Counted from the first letter of the stretch, positions 46,532 to 60,114 are shown. The stretch is DNA of 64,000 bases from Malurus cyaneus samueli (GCA_009741485.1 CM019216.1:47884789-47948788); one strand, 5' to 3'. The notes: a model not told the origin generated them from the sequence alone. Numbers and translations: made by a program.

Positions 46532-46849
46532 TGTCATGGCTTAACCCCAGCAGACAGCTAAGTACCATGCAGCCACTCACTTACCCTCCCCAGCAGAATG
46601 AGGAGAATCAGGAAAAAAGTAAAATTCTCTGGTTGAGGTAAAGACAGTTTCATAATTGAAACAAAAATGTGCTACTACCATTACTACTTCTACTAATGAT
46701 AATAATAATGATAATAATGAAAATGAGAGAGGGAGAGAAGAATAAACCCCCCAAAGGACAATCGATGCACAATGAAATTTCTCATCAGCCACTGAGCGAT
46801 GACCAACCCAGCACAAAGCAATCAGCCCCTCCCAGCCAACTTCCCCCAG
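46532..46849 (-). mobile_element. Avian ERVL-type LTR, R/U5 half, minus orientation
   Basis: Starts TGTCATGGCTTAACCCCAGC, the inverted 3' terminus of the same LTR family. It continues through CAGACAGCTAAGTACCATGC, AAAATTCTCTGGTTGAGGTA, an ATAATGATAATAATG stretch, and CAATCGATGCACAATG. It ends at CCAGCCAACTTCCCCCAG, the inverse of the sequence just after the TATA box. Together with the preceding half it covers nearly the whole LTR once, but head-to-head. Confidence 0.8.
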
Positions 46850-49159
46850 CACAGCAGGAAATTCACCATGGATTAAGAATATGTCAGTGCAGGAAAAAGG
46901 CAAAAGGCCCTGGGTTTTTTTTGGGTATTTTTTTTTTTCCATTCTTTTCTGTAAGAATAGTTTCTTTTAAGTAGACTAGTTTTTCTTAAGTCTCATTTAT
47001 TTTCATTAGTGATGGTTGGAAAAACTGATAAAAAGCTTCATTAACAAAACTAATGGTATAAAAATTGCTCACAAAAGATTAAAAAAGAAGGCCTATAAGT
47101 GGACTAATTTCCATAAGTTACTGTGCTCATGTATTTTATAATTAGTTCCATTTTCATAGTTATACTTTTTGAAGAGAAAAAATTTGTACCATGTTTCCTT
47201 TTTTATTGATAAAAACTAAAAGTGCTTTTCATCCCAATTTTCCTTTCTGTAGAAATCCAGTGTTTAGAAAATATTTCTGAGACTTGACAGCACTATGACA
47301 TAATAGATGTGAAATAATTGGAACCTAATTAGTTAATATAATATGTTTTTTCTTACTCAGATTTCAGTAATATCTGCTTAACAATTTCAGAGGAAAGGTG
47401 AAAGCTAATCATGTCCCTTGGCTCCATATCTAACGACAGGAAAACATATCAGACAGTTTTGAGGGAAGATAAGAGTAAAAACACTGATTAAATTTTTAAA
47501 AAGAGATTGCAAATGGCTGAGGGAAATGGTAGATGAACAGGAAGTTTTTCCACTGATACAAATTTAAGGCATTTTTTCCTTTTATTTCTTTCCACATTTT
47601 ATTGTTTGAGAACAATTTCTAGCTGTTGGAATGTAGTTTTTCATATTTTGCTATATTTTTGTGTCATAGACTGAATTATTTTCATTTTTGGGAGGTAGAA
47701 GGGGAAGTGCAAGGAAAGCAGGAGAAACATCCTCAATGTTCGTTTTCAGAGACAGGTCTTTATTCCTGAGCTCATCTGGTATCCAATTTCTGAAGAAAAT
47801 TTACAGGGATGAATGGAGACTTGTTACCCTTACTGAGTCTTGTGTAGAACAGAGAGAAGGACTTTAGCTACCTTTAATTTTTTATCTTCACTGGAAAGCA
47901 AAGAAGTCATGTCAGGGCACGACTCTTCTTTTACTCTTCCTATTTTTCAGCTTTTGAGATGTAATTGGTCAAAAATAAAATTCCATGATGCATATGGAGC
48001 TTAATGACTTGGAAATGTTACAGCTCAAAATGGTTTTGGTACCAAAGAAAGTGTAATTTTTCTCTGCCTTTTCTTCTTTGATTTTACTACGATGACAAAC
48101 CTTAATAGCGATTTTCTGAGAGATGGGAATATAGCTATTTTTAAAAAACAAGTTCAAATGGAAGGATTAGAACAACTCTTCCTTCTTGAGGAACAGCCAC
48201 AAACCTCTGCAACTCTTTCTAAGATCATGTGTCTTTCACTTTGTTCCTTCTTAATAGAAATACAGAGCAACTATTTTATCTATTTTGAGAAAGTGCGCAT
48301 ACAATACTTTCCAAATATAAAAGCAATAATATTGCCAAAAAAATGATACTCCACTGCAAATTTATTTCTCATTTCCCCCTTCCTTAGGTCAAGGTGATTA
48401 GAGAAATATATGTAACTAACATGTAGCTAATAGTTACATGGCTTAGAGTATACTCAGTGTTATAGTAAAAATATGGTAAGGCTAAAATTATGTTTCATTT
48501 GCTTCCCCCAAATAATTATTTCTGTAATACATGCATGAAATTTTCTCTTAAGAAAATGAAACCTAGAGAGGTGGTGGATTTATGAGGATAATGACAATTC
48601 ACGTCTTAAATATCTGTCATTTCTATGGTCACCTTTTCAAATAAAAAATATATACTCTTCATTTTCAGTTTGTCCTTAAGAGTTGTGCTCACTGTGCTAT
48701 CAAGTAAATGGTTTACTAAATGTTAAATGCAGGATACATTATAATCCACAATTATAATTTAAATTTAAATTATAAATTTACAGTTTATTTACAATTTGCA
48801 ATTATTTAAATTTACAATTATATTTAAAATTTTCATTGCATGTAGGTTTGTGTATAACTCAGGAAAAAAAAATAATGTGGCAAACCCTACCATGTTGCAA
48901 TTTGTGGTATTGAATTATGAAGACTAGCATTCAGGCATTTGGGAAGGGAAGCCCTATTTTATTGTCCTTTTGTGAAGGTAATAGTACACAGAATGTGATG
49001 AAATGGTTATATACAACCTTTACATAAGGACGATGGTCACATTAAGTGCTCGAGGTGCAGTCGAAAACAGAAAGATGTTGTTTGTCTTTGTGACACAACT
49101 TATTTGTTTTTTACACTGGATTTGCATTTAATATGCATTTGCATTTTACACACGTGACA
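46850..49159 (+). other. NKAIN2 intron: no gene recognised
   Basis: AT-rich intronic DNA. Its one structural feature is the AT-only palindrome at 48752-48775, set in about 90 bases of TTTAAATT-rich sequence (48740-48835). Confidence 0.5.
48752..48775. repeat. Perfect 24-bp AT palindrome
   Basis: The 24 bases TTATAATTTAAA followed by TTTAAATTATAA equal their own reverse complement. Further ATTTAAATT and TTTACAATT motifs follow. It could extrude as a cruciform or act as an easily melted or matrix-attachment-like segment; that is inference only. Confidence 0.85.
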
Positions 49160-49333
49160 TTGGAGCGGGCCGACCAAGGCAGGTGGTGGAGTCACCATTC
49201 CCAGAAGTTTGCCAAGAAATTACTGGATCTGGTGTTGAGGTTTATTTGGTGTGGAGGTTGTGTCAGACAAAGGCTGGACTTGATGATCTTGGAGATTTTT
49301 TCCAGCCTAACTGATTCTGTGATTCTGTGATTT
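49160..49333 (+). mobile_element. CR1 LINE 3' end with octamer tail
   Basis: Typical CR1 terminus: GGTGGTGGAGTCACCATTCC, then GTTTGCCAAGAAATTACTGG, GGCTGGACTTGATGATCTTG and a tail of GATTCTGT repeats at about 49312-49330. 5'-truncated to about 175 bases. It resembles the remembered consensus more closely than the 16.3-kb copy does, so it is likely younger. Confidence 0.92.
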
Positions 49334-50613
49334 TCCAGTCTCTGCATGGAGTTCCAGCAATGTCCTCCTGAAAGGTGCCTTTATAAACAAAATTTTCTTA
49401 CAGAATAGTCAGCCTTTTGATGAGTATGTATAGAGCTTAGCCATGATAAGGACGCCTTTTATTCCCTTATAAACTTTTATTTGCAAGTAATATAGTAACT
49501 ATTAATTAAAGTTCATTGTATATGAGAAACTAATGCATGCTAAGGTACCCACTGAAACATCACATGAATAGATTATAAATAGTTATGCAAACTGCATCCT
49601 GATAAGGCATCCAGTTTTCTTTGCAAATGGTTTGCCACAGGCACAGTATTAACAGAATAGGAAGAAAAAATCAGGCATTTCAGCTCCCTGGCTACTCCTT
49701 GATCTGATGGGAATTGTTCCTTTTATCTAAATTACTTATTTTATGGGTGTCTAATAATCCAATTAAACTGCATCTAAAAACTCTGGCCTATCTTTCTAGG
49801 AAGAATGCCAACAGTAGTAACTAGGAATTAACGCCAACAATAGACCAGAGTAGTTTTCACAAATTGTACCCAAATATTTCATGGAAGTTTGTGTTAATGC
49901 TGTTCACTCCGTGCTCTAAAACAGACTCTGCAACGGCATGTACCAAATCCTCCCAGCCAGTTTAAGAGTTTACTGCACAAGCAAACCTTTGGTTTATATC
50001 CAAAAATGCTATTTTGTCTGCTCATGTTGCAAGAAATACCCCAGATATTTTCCAACTGTAAATCTTGTCTGCACTGATTGTGTCTCCCCTGGAACCTGGC
50101 ACACTGAGATACCAAATGGCTTCTCAATATTATGCTGAGACAGTGGTCTGCAACTGAACAGAGGGAAGAGTGCCAAATATTGAATCATCGGTGCTACTTT
50201 CCTTAGCACCTGGGATTTTCTTTGGAAAGTTCCCGACGAATTATTATGCAGGCCAGAATCTGCGTACCTTATGAGATCTGACAAGATCACAACCTGAAGA
50301 GACACAGATGGTAAGGCATTCCCACCATTACCAGCATCCCAAGCAAATGAACTGCTTTTTGTTTAGATCTACTTCGGAGGAAACTTAATACTTGATGGAT
50401 ATAATTAAGTTAAGAGAGCCTGAATCCTGGACTAGATATTGAACTATATTTGCAGTGCATAGACAATGTATCTGTTATAGACATGTGACAGTTCTAATGT
50501 CTAAAATTTGTGTACAAATTTGTGTACAAAGCTGAGGGGTGTATAAGAACACTAACTCATTTTTTGGTTGGACATTGATTATAGGAAAAATAAAAGATCA
50601 ACACAACTAAATT

Positions 50614-50739
50614 TAAAAACAATCAAACAAACAAAAAAAAAACCCAACCAAACAAACAAAAAAAACCACAAAAAAAACCACTACCCAACCAAATTCACAG
50701 TCTTACCAAATGAAAAAAAAAACAAAATAAAACAAAACT
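50614..50739. repeat. A-rich CAAA/CCAA low-complexity tract
   Basis: Stretches of A broken by C, CC and a short unique segment (about 50676-50710). It is the same kind of tract as at 10841, 12832 and 17562. Confidence 0.88.
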
Positions 50740-50800
50740 AGTTTGTTTGTCGGAGAGTTTCCATACTTTTCAGAGAATGCAGCTTCAGAAAGAAGAGTGA

Positions 50801-50842
50801 TATATATATATATACACATCTATATAAATATAAAATATATTA
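50801..50842. repeat. (TA)n and AT-rich run
   Basis: Seven TA units from 50801, then TATA-rich sequence broken by CACATC. Confidence 0.85.
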
Positions 50843-53564
50843 AATCAAAGGCTGCAGACCTGAAAGAGTCTGGGAGAGATACAGGTCTCACTATCAGAAA
50901 AAAAACCCTTAAATCTCCCCTCTGAGACAGCTGAACTAACAGTGAAGCCCACGGGAGTGGTTCCACTCAAAAGGCAGAGAGAGATAAAAATAGAGGCACC
51001 CTAGGATAATATGGGGAGCATAATCACAGGGTCAAAACAGTTATTCCCACTTTCTGGCTCTGTGAATACCTTATCATTTTACAAAATGGAATAGCTCCCA
51101 ACTGGAATTGTTTCCAACTATGAACTATGAACTTACAAGGAGGTATTGCTATTAGATCTACCTGAAATTTCAGCCATCACGGCTGAGACATTCATATTTC
51201 CAAACACATTATAGGTGATAAGAGATCATATTTATCTGAGTCTGAAACAGGTCAAGGGGATTTCACATTCATTTTAAATCTTCTAATCATTATACTATGA
51301 AATACAGAAAAAGAGGCTAAAAAACTCTTCAATTTTGCATGTGATATATCATAAGAGAACACTTCATCAGCAAATGCTGGAATCAGTTGTTTAAACATGC
51401 TTCTCGTTTGGTGCCCTGCAAATATGGATTCTTGGATTCTACAACTAAAATAAAATTCAACCACAAAAAAAAGGAATTAAAAAACCTGAAGTAATAAAAT
51501 ATGCTACAAATGAAATGTACTGTCCAAATTGCATAAAGTAAAGAATTTGCACCTTCTACCTCCTCTTTTTTTTTAACTCTAAATATTCCTGTCTTTTTTT
51601 GCCAGTTGTTGCTTTGCAGTCTTTTAATCTTTCCAAAATCTCTCTTGATTTTTCTATTTTTTGAAAGACCTACTTTTTCTTTCACAGAAGTCATTTTGTG
51701 ATTCTTGTCACCCTCCATATCAGAATGCCTTTCTCATACAGTTGAATTGCAGTTCTTTGGCTCAGATATGTTACAATCTTTTTATTGATCACAACCCATG
51801 ACCCTCATGGAACACCTGCAATTTATCTACAGCAACAAAAATGAGTCTGCCTTGATACCATTTGCCTGCCTCTTTTTTTCGGTAGCTTTGTTGTGTTTTG
51901 GGGCTATCATTGCAGCAGCAGTGAAGCTTTGCTTATAATATATATATATTTCTATCTGGAATGTATATGAAAGGAAAATCAGTCTCATTAATATGACTAG
52001 AAATGTTATTTTTCTGACTCACTTTAGGGTGGGAGAAGACAAGTGTCTGAAGAAAGATGCTTTTTGTTTTTCTTGTGTGTTTTCCAATCCATAAATAAAT
52101 ACAGAAAATAATATAAGCTACCCAAAGGAAGAAAACACTCCCAGAAAATGCTAAGACAGACTTGCTTGCATACCATTGTGTGATAGCCAGCATCTCAATC
52201 CTCTCTGCAATTATGATAACATTATGCTTTACAAAACTGCTGCAATTAGCATATTTAAACCTAGTCATTTCAAAGTATGCTGTTTAGCTCAAATTTATCA
52301 GCATTTTCATTGCATAAAATTTCGTCTTAACAATCCATGAAGGTCAAGCTATTAGCAAGACACACACAAGCTCCCGAAAAACATGCCTGAAGCACTGTGG
52401 AAAATTCATGACACTTAAGTGACTTGGCTATAATTCCTTTTCATTTCAACAGCCTTTAAAACTCTCCACATGAAAACAGCAATAGCCTTATGACATTTGC
52501 AGGGCAGTGTGTTTTCTGAACATTTACTTGCTTGACTTTTTTTAACCTAAGGCTAATGCACAGTGTCAGCATATTTGCAGAAGTTAAAGGCAGAAACAGA
52601 ATTCAAAACTGTAATAATTTTTCATAAGAGTCTTACAATATTTTCGAAAGGGATACAACTTCGTAGATGCACTAAATTTGCATTTGCACAGTATTTTCTG
52701 TGGATAGCCTGGATTTTTATGAACAGAAAAGAAAATCCATTTCAGTTTGCAAGTCCTTTTTTATGCCCCTCAATATTATTTCTGGCAAATATTTGTTCTG
52801 TTGTGTTTCTGAAATTGTTTCGGTGAAGTCTGCTTGAGGCAGTGAACTTTATACATTAATTTATCTAAGAGGAGAAATTCTATCAGGATTATTTTGACAA
52901 TTTGTGTTTCAATAGTAAGATCAGAAAATTAAATCATTTGACCACTAGGATTCCCTGTGTTTTAATTTTCATTATGTAAAATGGACAAGCAAAATCCACC
53001 CAAAACTCAACATTTTTGTGTATACTCTTCTTCTTTTCCTACAAATACCACAACTGAGGATCCAATTGATTCAAATTTCACCCAGTGTTGGTTTAGGCCC
53101 ACGTCATGGGTATAAATTTCCTTCTCAATGCCTTTTGGCATTGGATTTTATAAGAAACTTTTGAAACATTTCTTGATGTTCTATTTATGCCCCTAATCTT
53201 GATCTCCATATTTTATTTTTAGTTTACATTTAATTCAAGTTCATTTCAGATGTTTTGCTGAATTCTGTGTGCACATTTTTTCTGCCTTACTGATCCATCA
53301 GCTCTGCAGAATTCCATGTCATTAGCAGAGTTAATGGGGCAAACAAGTGTCCATTGTCTAATAATAAACGCAACCTGATACAAAAGCAGATAAAATAATA
53401 TTTAGTGGAGTTTAACAAAGAAAGGTGGGGGAGGTTTCTGCTACACAAGTGAGTGCTAGAACTGACACTAGTCAGTGCTAAGGGAGTAGAAAACAGGCAG
53501 CTGATGTAAATATCCAACCATTTAAAATAAATAAGACACATGCTTATTACCTGCAGTGTTGCAA

Positions 53565-53632
53565 GTATCATAGGTCGGAAAAGACCTCTAAGATCGAGTC
53601 CAACCATTAACCTGACACTGACAAGTCCATCA
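53565..53632 (-). mobile_element. CR1 LINE 3'-terminal fragment, minus orientation
   Basis: TATCATAGGTCGGAAAAGAC, then CTCTAAGATCGAGTCCAACC and ATTAACCTGACACTGACAAG match the inverted 3' end of a young avian CR1 subfamily almost base for base. Only about 70 bases remain, an extreme 5' truncation. Confidence 0.88.
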
Positions 53633-55952
53633 AATTCAAATACCTTTTCCCTTGCAACTTACTGATATTAACATGCCTTCTAAGAGAAACAGGTTCTTGT
53701 TCCATGAAGTTTTTGCTCTTGTTGAACCAATTTTAAGCTAAACTTAGGAATGCCTGACTCTGGGGCCTAAACATTAATGAGTAAAGGGTTTCAGTTTTGA
53801 GCTATGTCCTTTACTGTGGTGACTTGAGTTTATTATTTGACATATAGCATGATTTCTGCTGTGAATTTCCCGCAAGTAAGTGTAGCTGGTAAGTGGGAAG
53901 AGCCATATTTTGACAAAATAAATGCAGTGAACAGGGAGCATATTAGATCACACACTTTCATTACATCACCCATCTGTAGAAGTTATTACATCCTGTCCTG
54001 TCACTTATATAGAACAGTTTACATTCTTGACTACCTACCTATAGCGATCGAGAAAATAAAATTTTATATATCACTTCCAAAGCTAAAAAATAATCAGTTG
54101 GAGGAATTCACTCATCCTAGAGCCCAAAAGAAGCCAAAATTCAGCTATTTCAGCTCAGGTCATCATCTGTGCTCTACTTCTAGGGGTGCGAGGAAATAAG
54201 TTTTAGTCCAGTATAATCAAACAAAAAAATCTGACTCTAAATTATTACTTCTGTTCCCAGGGGTGATTTATGATGAGGATTTGTGTTCCTTTGGTCATCA
54301 AATCCCTAAGTTTCCTTGAAGTTATAATAACTAAGATCATGTTTGTATATGTTTCTAAGTGTCTCTGTCCTTTGTTGCTTCATGTAGAGAGTTTGTGGTC
54401 CTAGCTTGATGTCTTTTACTTTTTTAATAGAGATGGCTGTTTGCTTAAATACAGCAAGTTCTTTAGTGCTAGAATTAGTGAATAATATTTACATAGTGCA
54501 TGTCAACTCACAGATGATTTTGAAAGAAGACAATCATTAAATTAACTGGCTTTGACTTTATGTAATAAAGTGCTGATATCTTTAATTTTATGTAATTCTG
54601 TTAGGTTGTGATTGTCTAATTTTTTCTAAATAAGAAATTCCTAAAAAGAATGAAAGCAAAGAAAAACAGCAGATTTATTTTCCTGTGAAGTAATATTGCA
54701 TAGAGAAGGGTTTTCCTATTTTGTTGGTTAGGGAATATATTAGGAGACTTACAAGTTAAAATGAGGAATTAACTTACCAAGAACTAAAAGTGATTGTAAA
54801 TTTTGAGTTCACATGAGTCATAAGCTTAGATTATCAGCCCAGTAGAAGTGAGCCTGATCAGCTTTCCCTCTCTGTCTCACATCAAGTGTGTTTATGCACG
54901 CATGTGTCTGGTTAGTGGAAGTCAAATTGAAATTTTTTTGGGGAATGTTAAACCTTGCAAGATGCAGTGCCCTCCAACAACAAGATCGATTGGAAGTCTT
55001 ATTTCCACCACCAGCCTCTATGACTTCATATAAAACTCCAGAATTCTGATAAACTGTCATGGGGAAAAATGATAAAGTGATTTATACTCAATTTTGCTGG
55101 AAGGGAGGAATGCAGAGGCTGTCAGTCTGGGTCTTCAGAACAAATGAGTTACAGTTCATGAGGCAGCTCAATAAGGCTATCATTTCCCATCAGCTCCTAT
55201 CACTGACAGCCATAGATTTACTGGATGGGGAAAGGGAAAATGGCTGAGTTTTTGTGCCAGGTGAATTGACACTATTACTCCATCAACCAGACCTGTGTAG
55301 ACAAGAGGCTACCATGAATATTTGATAGTAGCTTCTGCCCATAAGTGCCTGTAGAAAGCAGTAAAGCTGTTCTTTCATTTGTATAAAAAAAGCTCTCCAT
55401 CTCTCTGTTTGGATCCAGTTGAAAATGTCCATTTGTAAAAAGTCTTCAATCTGCTGGGATTTCATATACAAAGCATTTGTCACTATCCGTCTCACAAAAT
55501 TGCAATACAAACACAGCCTCAGAGCCACCTGGTGCACGCCCAGAGGAAAGAGGACTTTCGTCTACCACAATCACAGATTGTTAGAAATATCTATGTTCCA
55601 GTCCCAAGCAGAAAAAGATTCAGGTCAAAGCTGAAGTACTTGCTCTGTATGTGCTCACATTAAAACAGATCAGCATAAATGACTTCTGTATTATCCCAGG
55701 TTTCTCTGCACAGAACTTTCCTGGCAATTGTTGGTGTCTGCTCAAAAAGCAACTGTACATGTATGCCACCTGCATTTTTTATGAGGATGTTTGCACAGCT
55801 GGATTTCTTGATACAAATCCAGATTTGTTTTAGTGATACTCCCAGGCTAAAATATTTAGCTTTTCTTTAATCTTAATTATCAGTAAGGGATTTTGTCCCT
55901 AGATGTCAGCATTAAACATGCTCTTAGGCTGGACTACAAGGGTGAGATATTA
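53633..55952 (+). other. NKAIN2 intron: no gene recognised
   Basis: No recognisable element. The longest frame, 120 codons at 53837-54199 on the + strand, has no family resemblance and no splice or promoter context, so I do not call it. Confidence 0.5.
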
Positions 55953-56482
55953 GAATTACAGAGTCGCAGAATATCCCGTGTTGAAAGGGATCCATCAGGA
56001 TCCTCAAATTCAACTCAAATCAAAGCTTTGCAGAGCACCATTCCCAAGAATCACACCATCTGCTTGAGAGCATTGCCCAAACACTTCTTGAACTCTGTCA
56101 GGTTGGTGCTGTGACCACTTTCCTGGGGAGCCTGTTCCAGTGCCCAGCCACCCTCTGGGTGAAAAATCTTTTCATGATATCCAACCTAAATCTCCTCTGG
56201 CACAATTTCAGGCCATTCCCTGGATCCTGTCACTGCTCACAACAGAGAAGAGATCAGTGCCTGCCCTTCCTCTTTCCTTTTGAAGAAGTTGTAGAATGTG
56301 AAGTGTCTCCTCAGTCTCCTCCAGGCTGAATAGACCAAGTGACCTCAGCTACTCCCAATAAGGCCTTCCCTCTAGACCCTTCCCCATCCTTGTGGCCCTC
56401 CTTTGGATGCTTTCTAATAGTTTCATGTCTTTTTTTAATTGTGATGCCCAAAACTTGCAGGTGTTATTGCCAGGTTGCTTTT
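55953..56482 (-). mobile_element. CR1 LINE 3' region, 530 bp, minus orientation
   Basis: Well-preserved inverted CR1. It begins GAATTACAGAGTCGCAGAAT, then TTGAAAGGGATCC, CTTCTTGAACTCTGTCAGGT, CCTGGGGAGCCTGTTCCAGT and CCACCCTCTGGGTGAAAAAT. It ends with GTCTCCTCCAGGCTGAATAG and GTGATGCCCAAAACTTGCAG. It covers the 3' UTR and the last part of the reverse transcriptase ORF, and is interrupted by stops. The 5' end is truncated near 56482. Confidence 0.95.
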
Positions 56483-57950
56483 TAAGATAGAGATATACTC
56501 TCAAAGGAGAATTTAATATGACAGAAAGAAGGCTGTGATGTTCTAACTCATGCTGGTATGTCTTGTTTACCTAATTCCATGTGCAAGTCTGTGTTGGGAA
56601 TCAAACACCACTACACCTGTATCAGTTGACAGAACTACATCTCTATCCCTTAATTATCTACAGAAATGTCTCCAATATAGTCAAAATAATTCGGAGACCA
56701 AATAATAGTCTCCAAGTCTTTGCTTGTGTCCATAGCTTAGACAAAATATTTTTTAAATACCTGTTTAGTCACAGAAACTCCTTCCATTATATGCCCACTC
56801 AAAATAAGACACACACGCACACAAAAATTCAAATTACTATCAAATATGTCTTTCATTATGTGTTGGGTTTGGCTGAGGTGGTTTTCCATTTTACAATCTA
56901 AGACCAAGGCTATCCAGGCATTGCATGTATGACTAACCTAGTGCCAAAAGTATTAATGATGAAAGACTTTATTTAATTTCTTTATATCTTTCTATGAGGA
57001 TTTAGAATATCATTAAACCTTTCTACATCTATGGAAAAGTACTGATAACACAAATATTGCTAATATTCAAATGATGGTTTCTTACCTGATTTTTTAAACC
57101 ACTGCCAACTGTTTTGTTTTGCTAGGTTACTTTCCCATGTGCTTGAGTCTTTCCTGTCATTGCTAATAGATACCATTTCTTTTTTCAAATACTGTACTGC
57201 TTTCATTTGCTTTAATGACTGAAAGCTGTGTACCAATTCTATCTTTAATCTTTTCCTCTTAAGCTTTGAGAATCTCAGTAAATACACTTTCTAAAATAGA
57301 AAAAAAAACCTCAAAGTCAGATCAGATTAACAGGTTTGTCATTTCATAGACCATTTTTCATCTAGGAATAATAATTACAAAGAAATATTTTCTGATTTGT
57401 ATTCCATTTTTCTGGAGCTGGAGAGGACTGAAAACCAAAGTGTGTCGTAAATGGATCAAGCTGTGTAGGCAGAGTAAGGAAAGTACAGGATGATAACAGT
57501 CATAGAGTCCTTACGTTTCATATCAGTCATCTGTCATCTTAAACTCTGGACAACTTTGCAGAATGCACATTAATCTAATCTTAAGAAGTCCTGACAAACA
57601 TTTCACCCCATGTTTTTCCACTCCTTTTGTTCCTTCATTTAGCTGAACACAGAAGGTTGTGATCCTATAGCAGAGCCTCAAAATTCTCTGTGCAAGGACC
57701 AGGACCTCGTAGGGATCCCGCATCACTTCAGTTTCTGTCTTCTTTATGTTCACATAACTGACCGTAAAAAGGGACAGCAAACCAGGATGCCAAGGCTCCA
57801 TAAATATTGTCTCACTGCAACTGTTCTCTGCTCTCTACAGTGACTGAAGCATGGAGCCTGAACTAGAAGAAGTGCATTTTTTTCAGATTATCAGACCATT
57901 TTTGACATTTTGGAACATCCTGTGTCTCTGTGTGTGAATATTATGGCAGA

Positions 57951-58047
57951 AAGACAAGGCAAGGAAATAGAGAAGGGGATGAGGAAAGAAGGTGAGAATG
58001 GAAAAAGCAGGAAGAAAGAAGAGAAAGGGAAAAGGTGAAGAGGAAAC
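57951..58047. repeat. GA-rich polypurine stretch
   Basis: About 95 bases, almost entirely A and G on the + strand, made of irregular AAGG, GAAG and GGAAA units. Confidence 0.8.
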
Positions 58048-59093
58048 CATACATGTCAGGTTTCTCAGCTAGCAGATGGTCTGGGAAGAATCTTTAATTC
58101 TAACTTGAGTTGAGTTCATTGTTCAGGAGTAATTTCTCTTTGATTTTCTTTCAAATTTTAAAAGTATTTTTGTTTCTTGTAGCCTAAGCTATGAAGCATG
58201 AACTACAAATCATAGATTTATGAAGACTTCTAAAATTTGAGGCAGCATAAATTTGTCATTTGAGCCAAGACTTTGTCTAATTTTATCCTGTTTTCCACTT
58301 CCCTAAGGAAGTGTCCATCTTGACTGAGAGTGCGAGTGAAGTATTTTCACATCTTGCCTAATTATAATTGTCAGACAAATCTGATACACTGTTCTGAAGT
58401 GTTCTGAGCCAGCATTTGAATTTAAAGTATGTTCTGAAATACTCTTTAAAAAACTCTGATGGCAGCTGGTACACCTTTAGTTTTTGTCATGTTTCCTAAA
58501 CGAGCTGTATCCTTTTTGAGATTCTGGATCTCAAATGAGATTGCAATGCAAGACGAAATAAGCTTTCAGTTTTAGTCCATAGTTCACATTTGAAAGATAT
58601 TTGTGCCACAGAACCGCTATGACAGCTGGCAAAACTAACAGCAGAGGAAAACCAGAATTGAGATAATCAGGCAGGATGAATGTATAGCTAAAGACTATCA
58701 TATGGGCAGTTTCCACGTTGCCTGCCTGAGTGCCTTCCCATGACTTTGGCACTGGTTCTAGTATGTTTTTCAAAGTCCTTTTGTATGACAGTCTTATTCT
58801 TTGCCTCTGATTTTACACTTCCAAGAACAAAACCCCCAAATATGTGGGATTTTAACCAAAGTCTGTGGAGAACCAAAGGATTTGAAGTCATTGCAGTAAT
58901 ACGCTGCCTTCTGTACTTGCATCAGCCCTTTTGTACAAACATTACATATTAAAATTATCTTCAGGAAGAAGAAAGTATCTTGTGAATCCCACAGTTACAG
59001 TATTGCAGGTGAATATGTGCATGATTTTGTGACATTATCTCCATTTTATTTTCTAGTAAAACTTTAAGAGCTGCTGCAGGTAGAGAGCCTGTG

Positions 59094-59095
<2 letters not shown>

Positions 59096-59125
<30 letters not shown>
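59096..59125. repeat. Poly-A tract (30 A)
   Basis: Uninterrupted run of 30 A. It lies 1 kb from the minus-strand coding relic and in the wrong polarity to be its tail. Confidence 0.92.
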
Positions 59126-59127
<2 letters not shown>

Positions 59128-60114
59128 TAAGAACTTCCTAGAAGGTATTAATTTCTGTCACAGTTATTCTTGGATTAATTATATAAATTCTGCTGTAAAA
59201 TTGGTCTTGTAAGAATGAGGCTGCTGAGCCATTTTCAATCTCTATGCAGTTGTACAGCTGGTGACAGGTGAATCTGTCACCAAATTGCACCACTCCACTT
59301 TTCTCACACAGATTAACATGAAAGTCCTTTACAGAGTGAGAATGTGTGTGTCTTGCTCAGGGATCAAATAATTTGCTTTCTAGTAGTTGAATCACTTCTC
59401 AGCTTTCTTTATTACATTTTCTGTTTTCCAGTAATAGAGTGTTGATTCTTTACAACAATTCAAGGTATAACATGTAAACTTCTCAATTTCTTGAAGTAAA
59501 ATCATGATGGATAATAGATAAAGAGGAAAATTGGACCCAATATATGGTCCAACTAGATGGGAACAACAGTATACATGATGTTGCTCTATTTATTTGAACC
59601 TTAATAATCTAGATTTTCCAGTAGTGCTCAAGAATTAGAATCAACAGTGAGGAAAGACTGAAGTGAGTATTAAAAAAGTTGAGGAAGTCCTTAGAGCCTG
59701 CCATTCTGGTAGCAGCAAAAGCCTTGAATGTTAACTATTTAATAGAATTATGTTTATTCTGTTAACTTAAAAGGAGCCTATAAAAGTTCCTTTCCATTAA
59801 TCCATAAGAAAAAAAAAATGAGGCCACAGTTAACTGACTCTTTATTTAGCACCTTAACACTGGGGTTGCAGGGTGACATGGCATCTCACTGGCCATGGGG
59901 AATACTTCAGATTTTACTGCTGTCCCTGGAGAGTCAACGCCAAACCTCTACCCATACTAGAAAGTGATTTGGCAGCAATATTCTTTTTTTGCAGTAGTAA
60001 TATTCTTCATCCTTCAGGCATAACATGTTATATACCATAGAATTCTTGATCATTTAGACTTAAGAAAGTGAAGGTATTGCCCTATGCTTCAGAATGTAGA
60101 GACCAAGAGTGTCA

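Larger units (their letters stand above)
49334..53564 (+). other. NKAIN2 intron: no gene recognised
   Basis: No exon or transposon recognised. Several frames of 60-111 codons at 49894-50305 and 51252-52268 lack family features. Two low-complexity patches at 50614-50739 and 50801-50842 are listed separately. Confidence 0.5.
56483..59840 (+). other. NKAIN2 intron: no gene recognised
   Basis: No exon recognised. It contains a purine-rich stretch at 57951-58047 and an A30 run at 59096-59125. Minus-strand frames at 57060-57287 and 57523-57801 are not recognisable as proteins. Confidence 0.5.

Noticed and set aside
53837..54199. 120-codon + strand frame, nearly the longest in the window
   Set aside because: Length is within chance for 64 kb read in six frames. 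There is no domain, Kozak context or neighbouring exon, and hydrophobic residues are scattered.
55893..56329. Two + strand frames of 72-73 codons
   Set aside because: They lie antisense within the minus-strand CR1 fragment and are by-products of it.
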